Shown piece by piece: positions 1 through 19,376 of a stretch of DNA of 64,000 nt. The notes beneath the pieces are model-generated. The model had not been told where the DNA came from. It ran no database searches and saw only the letters and a program-made list of their open reading frames with translations. Source of the stretch: Cyanophora paradoxa. Taxonomy: Eukaryota; Glaucocystophyceae; Cyanophorales; Cyanophoraceae. How positions within the stretch are numbered: position 1 is the stretch's first letter; every line of letters begins with the position of its first letter. The DNA lies in assembly GCA_004431415.1 (NCBI GenBank), contig QPMI01000244.1, positions 17,496 to 81,495 of the forward strand, read 5' to 3'. The position numbers were made by a program, and so were the translations under genes.

Positions 1-2368
1 GGCGCCCTGCGCGCAGCTGCTCAGAGCGGCGGCCGCAGGTGAACGCGTACACGAAGAGCCAGGAGGAGATCGCGCGCCTCAAGAACCCCGACCCCAGCGA
101 CCCCGGTCCGCGCCCGCCCCCGCCCCGCCCCCGCCCGTGGTACCCGCTGGCGGGGCGAGGGCGAACGGGGACGGGCGGCAGACGGGATGGGCGCCGTCAT
201 CGTTTTCACCACGCAGCAGCTCATCTACTGTGCGCCCGCCCGCCCTCCGAGACTCGCCCTCGCTCGCTCGCCGCGCGACCGGCCCCGCCGACCGCCGCCT
301 CCCTCCCCCGCGCGGCGGCGCGCAGCGTGGCGTGTGAACACGATCATGTGTTTCGCGAACCGGCGGCTGCGCGACGGCTCCTGCCTTGCCATCAAAGTCG
401 CCGTCGACCGCCGCGCCGACGGCGTCTGGTGCCCCCGCGCCCGCCCCCCCGCCAGACTTGCCGGCCTAGGCCTCCGCCCCGCGGCATGCTGAGCGGCGGC
501 GGGGCCGGCCCGCAGGTCGACGCGGCGGTACCTGGAGAAGTCGTTCGCGCTCTCGTACTGGCACGTGCGGGCGACGCCGGCCGGCTGCCACCTCAGCTAC
601 AGCTGGCAGGAGAAGGTGCCCGGGGCGCTCGCGCTCGTCGGGCGCCTCCACGCCCCAGCCCCGGGCCCGGCCTGACCGCCCGCTCCCCCGCGCTGCCCGG
701 CAGGCGACGCTGCCGATCGTCCGCTTCTTCGCGCCCTCCCTCGTTCGCCAGCTCTGCGCCCGCTCCGCCGCCCTCAACATCGTGCGCCCCGCCCCGCCCC
801 GCCCTGGGCCGCGAGCCGGGCTCCCGCGCCCGGGCCCGACGCGCGTCCGCGCGCAGGTCGGCTTCCAGCGGGTCATCCTCTCGGACGTGGCGGCGGCCGG
901 CGGGGGCGCGGGCGCGGCCCGGGGGGCCCCGGCTTCCGGCCGCGCTCGTTCGCCTCGGGGAGCGCGGCGGCGCCGGCGGGCCTCGGCTCCGGCCTGGGCG
1001 CCTCGCTCGAGCGCCCGGACGCCTCGCCCTTCGTGGTCCTCTCGTGCCGCCCGGCGGCCGCGGCCGGCGGGGACAGGACCAACCGGGCCCGCCCCAACGA
1101 TCTCTTCTGGGGCCTCATGGGCGTCGAGGCGCGCCGCCGCCCCCCCGCCTCCCCGCCGCGCGCCGCCGCCTGACGCCGGGGCGCAGGGCGAGGAGGGGCA
1201 CTGGGAGCACTCGCCGGCCGCCCGCCTCGCCCGCATCCCCGCTGCGCCCGCCCCGGGAGACTGGCCCCCTGCCGCCCCCCCCGGCGACCCCTCGCCGTCT
1301 CCGCCCAGGTCCCCGCCGCGCCCGCCCGCCCCTCTGCCGGCGGTTGAGGCCCGGGGGGGTAGGTGATCGAGGAGGACTGCCGCACGGCCCCGGACCCCGT
1401 CGGGGCCACCCAGGTCCGTCCGCGCTGTCGCCCCGCCCCTCCCCCCTCCCCGCCCCCCGCCACCTGACGCGCGTACCCCCCCCTAGTTCGGGGAGGCGGT
1501 GCGGGCCTCGATGGACCTCTCCGTGCACCTCGAGCGCCTCTACGTCTCCGGCGCCGCGGTACCCCCCTCCAGCCCCGCCCCCTCCTCGGCGGCCTCCACC
1601 TCCGCCTCGGCCCCGTCTCCCTCGGGCTCCTCCCTGTGGTCCCCAGCCGGCCTCGCCATCCCCAGCGGCCCCTCCACGCCCCTCTCCGACCCCGCCCCCG
1701 GCCCCGGCCCTGGCCCCAGCCCCGGCCCCGGCCCCGGCCCCGGCCCCGGCCCCGTGGCGGGGCCGGGGTCGCGGCCGCGGGGCGCGCTGCCTCGGGAGGC
1801 GCCGGGGGTCGGGGAGCCCAAGGCGCGGGCGCGGCGCTGCTCGGAGCTCGACGACCCGCCGCCCTCCTCGCAGCCGCCCCCGCGCGCCCGCCCGACCCGC
1901 CCGCCCCCCACGCCCCCGAGGCCAGGGCGGGGCCGGACGCCGGGGCCCGCCCCCGGCCGCAGGCCAAGGAGGACAGCCCCGACGAGGCGCCCCCGAGGAG
2001 CCGGCCGGCAGGGCCCCCGCCCCGCCCCCGCCGCCGCCCCGCCCCTTTCCCCTCAACTTCCCCGTCTTCGCCACCGGCGCCCCGGCCCCCGCCCATCGCC
2101 CCCGGAGCCCGCCCCCACGTGCGCCGCCCCTCCCCGCCCCCCACGTGCGCCGCCCCTCCCCGCCCCGCCCGCCTCGCGGGCGCAGGCTGACGGTGGGCGC
2201 CGCCCGCCCGATCAGATCTTCGAAGGCCCCGAGGTCTTCAAGGCGGACTGCTCGGTGCTGCCCGCCCCCGCCAGCCAGCAGCCCCCGCCCGCCCGCCGCG
2301 GCTCAGGCGCCGCCCCCGCCCCCGAGCGGGGCCCCTGGCACGGCCTGCTCGCCCCCGGGGGGACTTGA
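1..2368 (+). CDS. Unrecognised multi-exon gene, 5' end outside the window
   Basis: No family was recognised. Conserved-looking exon pieces alternate with GC-rich introns: about 36-105 (VNAYTKSQEEIARLKNP), about 183-230 (GAVIVFTTQQLIY), about 330-420 (NTIMCFANRRLRDGS), 516-640 (RRYLEKSFALSYWHVR, SYSWQEK), 705-780 (ATLPIVRFFAPSLVRQL), 857-1130 (VGFQRVILSDV, then LFWGLMGVEA), 1364-1410 (VIEEDCRTAPDPVGATQ), and a final Pro/Ser-rich stretch that starts FGEAVRASMDLSVHLERLYVS near 1487. The last piece reads IFEGPEVFKADCSVLP and stops at 2366-2368. Exon borders are inferred from GT/AG signals and from where reading looks protein-like, so they are approximate. An uninterrupted 833-codon frame crosses the same region, but it reads through low-complexity Pro/Arg/Ala sequence and is not the gene. 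The long Pro-rich tail suggests a disordered C-terminus. Confidence 0.5.
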
Positions 2369-2469
2369 CCATGGGCCGGCGCCCTCCTCACCTCCGCGAA
2401 TGCTTCGAATGTGTGCGTTTGCGAGAATTCGCGGTCGCGCTTGGAACAGCCCCGGACCCGCCTCTAGGC

Positions 2470-3300
2470 CTGCCTCAGTTAGCGCAGTCGATAACTCGAG
2501 ATCTGCATGTCTGCATCGCCAGCGGTACCAGTACCAGTGATGGTATTATTAATTCTTGGCAAATCGCGACCGCTATTGATAATCTTTAGCGCAGTGGTAT
2601 AAGGTCGTGCTACGACCTCCCGGATTCCCGGGTTCGGTTCCTGCTGTTTCCGCTACGTTGTACTTCGAATCCCTGTGATTCCCGATACCGTGACTTGTAT
2701 CCTCGTTGTGTACTACGAGTGGGCACGCCCACCGTAGATCTTTAAAAAAATAATTGATAATCTTTAGCACCATTATTTTATATTATTATTATGGCACTGT
2801 ATGTTATCGATAACCACACCCACAAGCGCCATAGAAACCCCGCTCGGGCAGAGCAGAAACGTCGCCAAACTGTTCAGAACGCTCTCTTATCCACTATCCA
2901 AAGCAATTAAACGCTGCTGACCAGCTCATAGAAGTCTACAGGCAGAAAGACGAGGGGTAGTCATCCGGCATCCGTCGCATCAGAGCCTGCTGGCTTTTCC
3001 CTGGTGTCTGACATCATTCTTAAACGTTCTGCTGTCATTCTTGATCGTTTCTGCGCGTTGTTGCGCGAGGAAAATGGGACTTTTGCACCGTACCCCCATT
3101 AATTAGCGGTACTATCGATAACCCCTGGAATTTGGCACCACTATCAATAATCAAAATACCTGGGTTAAAATAATGGTTGCTAAAATATGTTATCAATAAC
3201 CCAGCCATCACTGACCAGTACTACCGAGGTAGTAACTCGGGCAGTCGACGTCGGGATGATGGGACCATCCGAACATTTTCCGATTCATTGGTGAAAGCGA
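2470..3300. other. AT-rich intergenic spacer
   Basis: Base composition drops sharply from the GC-rich gene upstream. Short motifs recur: TTGATAATCTTTAGC occurs near 2575 and 2754, and TATCGATAACC or close variants occur near 2808, 3113 and 3190. No coding frame is convincing. It contains the tRNA-like element at about 2587. Confidence 0.5.
2585..2652 (+). other. tRNA-like element with pol III A and B boxes
   Basis: An A box (TAGCGCAGTGG, 2587-2597) and a B box (GGTTCGGTTCC, 2631-2641) lie 44 bases apart, the spacing found inside a tRNA gene. Between them AGGTC and GACCT can pair around a 7-base loop whose middle triplet is GCT. No 7-bp acceptor stem can be formed from the flanks and the T stem is imperfect, so it is more likely a tRNA-derived retroelement head or a degenerate tRNA than a working tRNA gene. 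Confidence 0.45.
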
Positions 3301-3711
3301 ACACATGAATGGACTCGGCTCATGCTGCGAGGAGGCATCTGAGCTGCCGTCAGGCTGGCGTCAGCCTGCCGATTCGCGCTCGGTACGTATACCGGTACCG
3401 GCGCGGCGGCGCCGGGCCGCCGCCGGCCCCGACGGGCCGGCGACGGCCCGCCGCCGGGGCCGCCGGCCGAAACTTCAAGGGCAAAAAGATCTTGTGCATG
3501 GCATGCACCGTGGCACGTGAGGAATCACGTACTGACTCCTGAGGATCGCGATCGCAAATGGCGTCCCCCCGCCGGGATCCCGGCCGGTCCCTGGCCCATC
3601 CCATATGCATCTTCGCGCACTAGTACTGCAGCAGAAACTAGCTGCGCATGCGGCCTGCAGCCTGCAGCAGAACTGCCTGCCCGCCTTCAACTTGCAATTG
3701 GCAATTCGTCC

Positions 3712-10969
<7,258 letters not shown>

Positions 10970-11547
10970 GCCCCGCCCGGCCCCGCGCGGGCGCCGCGGC
11001 GCGTCGACGTCGTGTGCACTCAAGATCTGGTTGGCATTGATGACTTCTGATTCGTGAATCTTGGTTTCTTCGGTTCTCGATCATTTTCCTTTTAGTTCGT
11101 GAATATTAGTTTCTTTAGTTCTCGACCACTTGCCCTCATGATCATGTGCGCGCACCCCCGCGCGAATGCATATTCACGTTTTGTTGTTCTAGATGGTTTT
11201 GCGGACTGTGTCGGACCATATGCATTGCACTTTGTCTCATAATCAGATCTATAGTCCGAGTCACATTTCGATATATTCCAATCGTCATACGCATTGAAAT
11301 GCAACCAGGCGTACATGCAAGGCCATTCACATTATATTGTTGGCTGTGAAAGATCTAGCTATAGACCGGCGAGTGCGGATGAACTCGAAGGGCCATACTC
11401 TGGGGGCACTGCGGAATTGGACTTCCGGGAAGGGCCTACGGGGCAAATTAAATTGAAGATCCTATATATGTTTATAAATAGCTAAATATGCCGGCCGCGC
11501 GGGGATCAGTCCGATTTGAGTCCACGCTTAGTCCTGGGATGGGGCGC
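10970..11547. other. Convergent intergenic spacer
   Basis: Lies between the 3' ends of the protease (plus strand) and the Cys-rich gene (minus strand). It is AT-richer than its neighbours, with short repeats such as TTAGTTCGTGAATATTAGTTTC near 11090. I see no gene in it. Confidence 0.5.
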
Positions 11548-14529
11548 CTACAGGCTCCCGAATCCACCGCCCGAACCGAATCCGCCGCCGGCCCCTCCCG
11601 GGCCGCCCCCTACGCCCCGGAACTCCGGCAGCTGCAGGTCCGCCTGCCGTGTCGGGACGGGGCGCACCCCGGCGGCCTCTCCTCGCGCCCCTTCGGGCAC
11701 CGTCGGCTCCGCCGTGCCGCCGTCGAGACCCGCGCCCGCGCCGCCCGCGCCCGCGCCGCCCAGCCCGCGGCCGCCACCGATCCCCAGTTCACGCGCGGCG
11801 GATCCTGAGCGCGAAAACCATTTCGCGAGACGAAGAAATTTAAAGAATCGTGAATTATCGATTTCGCGCACCGATACCGCGGCTCAGGTCGAGCCCGGCG
11901 GGCTCGCCGCGCGCAATCTCCTGGATGGGCGGCGGGCCCCTGTCGCCTGCGAAATTAAAATGGTTAATGTTCGAGGATTCGGGGCGCGCGCGGCGGAAAT
12001 GCACCGCCCTGTGCGCCCTCGTCGTGGGCGGGGATGTGGTCCAGCTCCGGTATGTCAACGTTGTGTTCTTCTTCGGGCCGCTGCGCCATTGCTTGCGTCT
12101 GATCTGTTGTTTGCGGTGCGCGACCGCCGACAGATCCAGCTAGGGAATTCGAAAGGGGGAAGATTACATAGACGATCTCGAGCTCTCATGCTATATATAG
12201 CGTCGACGTCGACGCCTCGAGCTCGTCGACGTCGATCCTACTCGAGCGCGCGAGACCTAATCCGGATCTCAAATGAGTAATATTAATGTCATCGATATCG
12301 ATATATATCCTTGGTTCCCTCATGCAGCTAGCCCCGGCAAAATCAGGCCAATACTCAGGTTGTATTTACAGAACTTAGAGCACCCCTACAGTGCGCAAGG
12401 GGATCGGATCCGGAGCCTCAGCATCGCGCGCCGCCGGGCCTACGCGAGAAGGCGCAGATTCTGCTCCTGTTCAGCAATTGGCGATCGGGCCCGCTGGGCA
12501 GGGACGGTTTAGCGGGGAGGGGCAGGTGCGAAATCGAAAGAGGGAAAGTCTTCATGGCAGGCGGTAGGAGGGGCGCGGCGGGCCCGCGGGGCGGGGCGGA
12601 GCCGGAGGGCCGCTCGCGCGGGCCGCTCAGACGCTCTCGCAGAGGAAGGCGGTGGTGGGCACCAGCCGCCCCTCGGGGCACAGCGCCTCCGCCGTCGCCG
12701 GCTGCAGACGCCAGCGGATCAGCGAAGCATTATTTATGAGATTCGAAGAAAATTGGCGCGGGGCGCACGGTCGGGGAGGGCAGTTCCAGCTCCAGCGTCG
12801 CTGCGGGCCAGGGGGGCCGCGATCAGGCGGGAGGGGCGGCACGGAGGGAGGGCGCAGGGGCGCGGGGGCGCACAGGTCGGGGTGGGGCTCGGCGTGGGGG
12901 TCGGGGATGCGGAGGGGGTGGGGGACCCTGCGGCCGCCGGCAGCTCGAGCTCGCAGAGGAAGACGGTGGCGGGGACCAGCTCGCCCCCCGGGCACACCGC
13001 CTCCGCCGTCCCCGGCTGCGCGTGAGGAAGACGGGCCGGACCTCGAGTGAGGCCGAAGCCGTTCGAGGGGGCGGGCGGGCGGGGCGGACGGTCGGGGTGG
13101 GTAGCTCGAGTGCGATGGCGAGCGGCAGCGTCGCTGCGGCGCGCCGGCGGGCGCGGTCGGCCGCGGACGAGGAGGGCGGTGGGGGGGCGGGGGACGAGGG
13201 AGAGCGCGTGCGCAGGGCGCGCACGGCTCGGGGTCGGGCTCAGCGTGGACTCGAAGCTGGCCGACGCTGCGGGCGGGGCGGCGTTGGAGGGCGCCGGGAC
13301 GAAGACGCTCAGAGCGGGCCAGGGCGCACGGGTCGGCGAGCGGGTCGGCGACGCCGTCGGCGAGGCTGCGGGCGCGGGGCGTCAGGGGCGGCCGCGACGT
13401 CAGCGGGGAGATTCAAGAGGCGGCTCGCCGGTCTCGGAGGCGGCGGGCGTGGCCGTCGGGATCGCCTCGGGCGTCACCTCGAACGTCTCCGTCGGGCCTG
13501 CCGCGCGGCGCGGCGGCTTCAGGCGCTGCAAACGTGCGCAGAGTGCGTCCTCGGGGCGCACTGGCGGTCGCAGTCGGCGACACTGACACTGCACGCGCGG
13601 GGGTGAGGGCGAGCCTCGAAACTCACGCAAGCTCGCGAGCACGGGGGCGGGCACGGGGCCGCACCGGAGGGCGAGGGGGCCGGCGTCGCGGTCGTCGGGG
13701 CCGGCGTCTCGGTCGCCGGAGCGGGTGTCTCGGTCACGGCCGGGGTGGCCGTCGCCGTCGCTGCCGTTTCGGCTCAACCGGCGCGGCGCCGGGGCCTGCG
13801 CTGGCGCGGGGCGCACCGTTCGGGGCGGAGGTCGGCTGCTCGGCGCCGGCGCCGGCGGCCACGCAGGTGGTGCCGCCCAGGCAGCGCGGCGTGGCGGAGC
13901 CGCAGCAGAACTGCGCCGTGCCCGCCCCGCAGCAGTCCTGCGCCGAGCCCGCGGCCGTGAGCGCAGGCTCGAGGCGCGCGGGCGCCGACCGCGGCCGGCC
14001 CGGCGGCCGGCTTCATATGAGGGGCGCATGCGCACCTGTCCGGTGGGGCAGCAGCTCGGGCCGCAGCAGTTCTCTTGTCCGGAGCGGCAGCTGCGGCGGG
14101 GCCCGGGCGTCAGGAGCTCGAACAGAGAGCGGGGCGGCGCTGCGATCCGCCGCACGCGAAAGAGAAGAGGCCCGTGCTGCAGCTGCGAGGCGGTTGGGAC
14201 CGGGGAGCGGCGCGAGGGCGCTTGTCGCGCACCAGAAGTGAGTGGAGCGGGATCCTTCGACGCACGATTCGCCGCAGCAGAGCGTGTCTGAGCGCGCGCG
14301 CGCAGGTACCCGGTCGTTGCCAACAGAGGGCGAAAAGGAGGAGGCCCCGCGCGGTCGGCCATTTTCAAAGCAAAGCTATCAATATGCTAAAGAGCGAAAT
14401 TTAATGGGCTCAGTCGGGAAGCGCACTCGAATCGCAGACGGGGCACGTCGCCGTCTGCGCGCGGGCGCCCGGCGCGAGCGCCAGAGCCAGCAGCAGCAAC
14501 AAGGATCCAAGAATCGTCGAGCGCATCAT
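11548..14529 (-). CDS. Secreted Cys-rich protein with Thr/Pro-rich and Gly-rich segments
   Basis: The start is chosen at the double ATG 14529-14524, which opens a clear signal peptide (MMRSTILGSLLLLLALALAP, cleavage after GARA) followed by CPVCDS and a GTGCGC donor. Further exons on the same strand carry cysteine clusters: NCCGPSCCPTGQ (about 14045-14085) and CCGAGTAQFCCGSATPRC (about 13895-13950), a granulin- or whey-acidic-like spacing. A Thr/Pro/Ala stretch (TETPAPATETPAPTTATPAP, about 13680-13740) would suit O-glycosylation. Two related pieces, ALCPEGRLVPTTAFLC (about 12636-12685) and AVCPGGELVPATVFLC (about 12955-13000), show an internal repeat with paired Cys. The C-terminus is Gly-rich and stops at 11548. 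The exon chain is an inference, and it could be two genes. The product is probably extracellular; the function is unknown. Confidence 0.5.
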
Positions 14530-14749
14530 TTCGAGGGCTCGATCACCGCCAGGTGCGCAGCTGGTGTTGTTCGGGTGGTCTGTTCGGACGAAGGGGAGAG
14601 GCGTTATTTGGCCGTGGGCGCGATCGGGGTGCGAGCGTGCGCGGGAAGGCGCCGCGCACGTGTTCGTTCGTGCGATCGGGACGCAGGAGCGCGGTTTTCA
14701 CAATCCGCCGACAATGAGGGGTACAGTGCGAAGTGACCCCTAGCAAAAA
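14530..14749. promoter_or_regulatory. Divergent promoter region
   Basis: A 220-bp gap separates the start codons of the minus-strand secreted protein (14529) and the plus-strand S9 peptidase (14750). Both promoters must lie here or overlap the first exons. I see no canonical TATA box. Confidence 0.4.
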
Positions 14750-17700
14750 ATGTCGGGCGATGCGGCGGATGAGTTTCTGGACGCGCTCCTGCGCCTCCCG
14801 TCTGTCCGAGGGACCTTCCTGCGCTCGCCGGACGGGAAGAAGGTGCGGCGAGGGTTGCATGGGCCAGCGCCGCGCGCGGCGAGAGCGGGGCCGGGAGCGC
14901 GCTAGGACGGTCATTGGAGCGATTTGCAACGCGCCAGCGCGGTCGAGAGACCACCCGTCGAATCCCTCCCCGCCGGATGAAGCGCGCACGAGCGCGGAAT
15001 GCCAGGCGGGCGATCCGAGCAAGCCGTATGCGGGAGCGCGCTGGCGTCGATAGCTAACAGCGCGCCTAGCGGTGCCGCCGAGACCGTGCGCGCGCACGAC
15101 AAGCGTGGTCACATTTGGATAGTTATCGATATCATAGCCGGTCGTGTGGGCGGCGGCGCCGGTGCTCGCTGAGCGAGGGCGGCGCAGGTGGCGTTCACGG
15201 CGGACGGGCTGCAGCTGCGGCGGAACGTGTACGTGATCGACGTGGCGGAGCCGGAGCGGCCGCGGGTGCAGGCCGTGACGCGGGAGCCTGAGCACACGTA
15301 CCTCGTCGAATGGCTCCCCGACTCCTCCGGCGTCCGCCCCGCCCCCTCCGCGCCCCGCCCGGCCCCGCCCGAGCGGCGGGGCGGCAGGTGCTCGTCGAGC
15401 ACGACACCGCCGGCGACGAGCGCGACGTCCTCTACCGCGTACCCCTCCCCAAGGCAGCCGCCCCGTACCCCTCGCCGCGGGGCGTGGCCCGGGGCCCTGA
15501 CCGGCGTCGGGCGGGGCAGGCGGCGCAGGAGGGGTCGGAGGGCCCCAGCGCCGTCCAGCCCCCGGAGCCCCTCACGCCCATATCCTCCCCGCCGCCCCGC
15601 GCCCCGTTTCGGGCCTCCCCGCCCCGTGCCCTGCGCCCCGGCCCTTGACCCCGCGTCCCCACGAGAACCCGCAGTTCTACCTGCGCAGGCGCGCGATGCC
15701 CCTTCCCTCATCCTTCCCCCCCATTCTGATCTGAATCTGATCCGAGCGGCGGGGATGCGCAGCGCGCAGATGACGCCGGACGGGCACCAGCTCTACTACT
15801 TCGCCAACTACGAGTTCCAGAGGTGCTTGTACCCCCCCCCTGCTCGCGTGCGGCGCCGACGTACCCCCCCCGCAGCGAGAACGAGCTGGAGTGCAACATC
15901 ATGTACCAGCAGGACCTCCGCGAGGGCGCGCCCCGCGCCCGAGCCCGCCCCGCCCCCCTCCCCCCGCCGGCGCGGGGGCGCTGAGGAGGGGGGCGGGGGC
16001 AGGGACGATCACGGCGCTGAACGTGATGGAGAAGCCGGCGATGAACGAGCTGCTCCTCAACGAGCAGGCCGACCGCATCCTCTACTCCCGCTCCGACCGT
16101 GCCCCCGGCCCCCTCCTCCCCCCGGCCCCGCCCCGCCCGACGCGGCGGCCGCGGCAGAGCACCCGGCGGGGCGGCAGTGGTACATCATGACCCCCATGGC
16201 CGAGGAGGACACGCGCGCCCCGCCCCGCCCCGCCCCGCCCCGCCCCGCCCCACCCCGCCCCACCCCGGCGACTGCTCTGATTTCGGGGGCAGGTGCGTGC
16301 TGGACTTCGGCCCCGAGGCGCAGGTGGAGGCGGGGTGGCACCCCGACGGGCGCCGCCTCGCCTTCCTCACCGACTCCATCGACGCCACCCGCCTCCCCGT
16401 CCGCCCCGCCCCGCCCCGCCCCGCCCCGAGGTCCCCGGCTGCGCGCTAAGAACGGGCGCGGGGCAGGTGTCGCGGGCGGGGATCTGGACGCCCAGCGAGG
16501 GCTCCCCCGTCGGCGCCCCCGGCACCATCACCTGGGTCGGCGTTGAGACGTCCGCCCCGCCCCGCCCCGCCCGCCCGCCGACCCCCGCGCTGCCGGCGCG
16601 AGGGGCGCGGCACTGCGGCAGGGGCCTGGACTTCACTTCGGCGCGCTTCTCGAAGTACGACCCGCACACCCTCCTCCTCGAGTCCTGCACCAAGGTGCCC
16701 CCCAGCGCCCGCCCCGCCCCGCCCCGCCCCGCCCCGGCCTCCTCCTCAACGCGGCTGCAGGCGAGGACGGCGGCGCACATGTACGACCTGCGGACGGGGA
16801 CGCTCCGCGCCGTCGTCCACGAGGGCGGGGGCAGCCTCCTCCCCACAGACCCCCTCCCCGTCCGCACCCCCCGCCCGCCCCGCCCGCCCACCCCTCCGCC
16901 CCGCTCGACGCTCGAGCGCGGGGGCGCCTTGGGGGGCCAGGACGGGACGTGGCTGGCGCGGCAGTACGGCTCCACCTCCCCCGCCACCATCGTCCGCCCT
17001 CGCCCCTGCTTGAGCCGGCGGGGCGCTGAGGCCGTCGGGGCGGCAGGCGCGCGTGAAGCTCTCCGTCGAGGGCGCCACCGTCCGCGTCACCGAGGCGCCC
17101 CCTCCGCCCCGCCTCCCCCGCCCACGCCCTTGCCGGCCCTCACGCCGGGGCAGGCGGTGCCGCTCTTCTCGCCCTTCGCGGGGGCGCGGGTGAAGCAGTC
17201 GGAGCTCGTCCCCTGCGAGCCCCTCGAGTGGACCTCCCCCGACGGTCCGCCCCGCCGCCCGCGAGCCGGCCCGGCCCCGAGGCGGGGGCGAGCGGCCGGC
17301 AGGCACGGCGGTGCACGGGTGGCTCTACCGCAGCCCCGCACCGGACTGCAAGCGCGCCATCTTGTCCGCTCGCCCCGCCCGCCCCGCCCCGCGCCGCCGC
17401 AAAAGAGGCGAGGCGGGCTCGGGGGCAGGTACGTGCACGGGGGCCCGACGGCGCACTCGGAGGACGCCCTCAACGTCGAGATCCAGGTGCCCCGCCCGCC
17501 CTCTTCCCCCCTCCTCCTCCAGGGCCCCTCGGACCGGGGCGGGGGCGGGGGCGGGGGCCGGGTCGGGCAGTGGTACGTGCGGCGGGGCTTCCACGTGCTG
17601 GACCCCAACTACCGCGGCTCCACCGGCTACGGCGTCGGTGCGAGCCGCCCCCGCCCCCGCTCCCGCCTGCTCCCTGCCGCCGCCCCGTGCGACCCCGCTG

Positions 17701-18690
17701 CTGCGCGCCGCAGCGTTCCGGGAGGCGATCCGGGCGTGCGGCTGGGGCGCCCGCGAGCAGGAGGACATCGCCGCCGGCGCCGAGAAGCTGGCGAGCCGCC
17801 GCCCCCGTGCCCTCCTCGCGCAAGGGCCGAGCGGGGGCCGGGGGCCGGGGGCGGGCAGGTGGCGATGGGGCTGGTGGACGGGGAGGGCCCCGGCGGCGTG
17901 CCCCGCATCGGCATCACCGGTGCCCCCCGCCCCGCTCGCGCTTTCCGCCGGCGAGACGTGAGGCGGGCGCAGGGACCTCGTACGGCGGCTTCTCGAGCTG
18001 GTGCGCCATCTCCAAGCACCCGCGCACCTTCCGCGCCGCTGCCCCCGTCTGCGGCATGACCGGTCCGCTCCCCCCTCGCCATCAATCGCGAGCCCGGCCC
18101 CCACGCGCGCGCTCTGGAACAGACCTGATCGTGGACTACGAGACGACGCGGCCCGACCTCCGCCCCTACTCCGAGCAGATGATGGGCGGTGCGCCGCGGC
18201 CGGCCCCCGCCCTCCCTCCAGCGCCGGCGCCGGGGGCGAGAGGGTGGGGGGCAGGGACGCCGGCGACGGTGCCGGAGCGGTACCGCGACGGCTCGCCCAT
18301 CAACTTCCTCCACCAGGCCCGCCCCGCCCGCCCCGCCCGCCCCGCCCCCGTGGCCCCCGTGCCGGGGGCCTGAGGCGGGGGGGCGGGCCCCGGGGCGTGG
18401 GGGCAGGTGATGGGGAGGGTGCTGATCGTGCAGGGGATGCGGGACCCGAACGTGCACCCGAGCAACGTCAAGGCCGTCAACGAGGACCTCAAGCGGCCCG
18501 CCCCGCCCCGCCCCGCCCCCCGAGCCTCGGAGCCAGGCGCGGGCGGGGAGCTCACGGGCGGGCGCGCAGGTACAAGGTGGACGCGGCGCAGCTGCTGTTC
18601 CCGGACGAGGGGCACGGGATCCTGCGCAAGGAGAACCAGCGCATCAAGCTCGACAAGCTCGCCGCCTTCTTCGCCGCCGCCCTCGGCTAG
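14750..18690 (+). CDS. S9-family serine peptidase (prolyl oligopeptidase / acylaminoacyl-peptidase type)
   Basis: Predicted to cleave short peptides; a beta-propeller N-terminus gates an alpha/beta-hydrolase C-terminus. The start ATG at 14750 gives MSGDAADEFLDALLRLPSVR with no targeting signal, so it is probably cytosolic. Propeller exons include RNVYVIDVAEPERPRVQ (15218-15275), QMTPDGHQLYYFANYEFQ (15766-15822) and VLDFGPEAQVEAGWHPDGRR (16296-16352). The hydrolase part has the HGGP oxyanion motif (YVHGGPTAHSEDALN, about 17430-17478), the nucleophile motif GTSYGGFSSW (about 17970-18000), the acid in QGMRDPNVHPSN (18432-18470) and the catalytic His in PDEGHGILRKENQR (18601-18643). All triad residues are present. 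The gene is cut into about 25 exons by introns often only 40-80 bases long, many being little more than CCCCGCC repeats. The stop is at 18688-18690. The closest family by motif order is S9C; the substrate is not predictable. Confidence 0.85.
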
Positions 18691-19376
18691 GCCCCCGACA
18701 CAGAGCCGGCACTTGGCTCGAGGGCCCGGCGATCCGTGTGTGCACGTGCGCGTCGATGTGCATCCATGATCACGTGCAGCTGCAGCTGCAGCTGCAGGGA
18801 CTTGAAGCTGCCGGCGCGCTGGCGCCGGCGCCGCGGCCGGCACTGCGGCCGCGCGCGGCACCCCGCGGCCGGCGCCGGCTAGCGCTGGCGCGCGCGCGCT
18901 TGAGCTCGAGGGACCTCGCACGCAGTATGATGATATGATCATGATCAGTCTGCACACTATAGCTATAGCTAGCCGGCGCCATGGCAGATCTAGATCCCAC
19001 GCGCATGCGCATGCATATGGTCATGCATATGGTCGACGTCATCATCCCACGCGCGCAGACGCGCCGCCACCTCCGCCTGGCCGATCGGGGCAGGAACGAG
19101 CATCCATTTGAAGTCGACGTTCTCGCTTGTGCTGCAAGTTGTGCGGCCGCTGCAAGTTTGCAATTGCAGTTGGGTACAGGAAACCGGCCGCGGAGCTCAC
19201 AGCGAGCTGCCATGCAGTACTAGTGCCATCGTCCGCAAGCTCCGAACGAATCGTGAGCCATCGAAAGAGTCGAAAGATCCATCGATTCGTCTTTAGGCCA
19301 GGCGCCTCGCAGCCGCTCGTCGGCCTCGCGGTCAGCCTCCCTTCTGCGCTTGCACCAAGGCACAGCGCGAAGTGCG
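18691..19376. other. Intergenic spacer rich in palindromes
   Basis: Contains chains of short self-complementary words: GCAGCTGCAGCTGCAGCTGC at 18777-18796, repeated GCCGGCGC near 18810-18880, TGATCATGATCA near 18936, and GCGCATGCGCATGCATATG near 19001. No gene is seen. Confidence 0.5.

Noticed and set aside
39-2540. An uninterrupted 833-codon frame
   Set aside because: Low-complexity Pro/Arg/Ala sequence from GC-rich DNA that reads through introns; the protein-like pieces lie in other frames with GT/AG borders.
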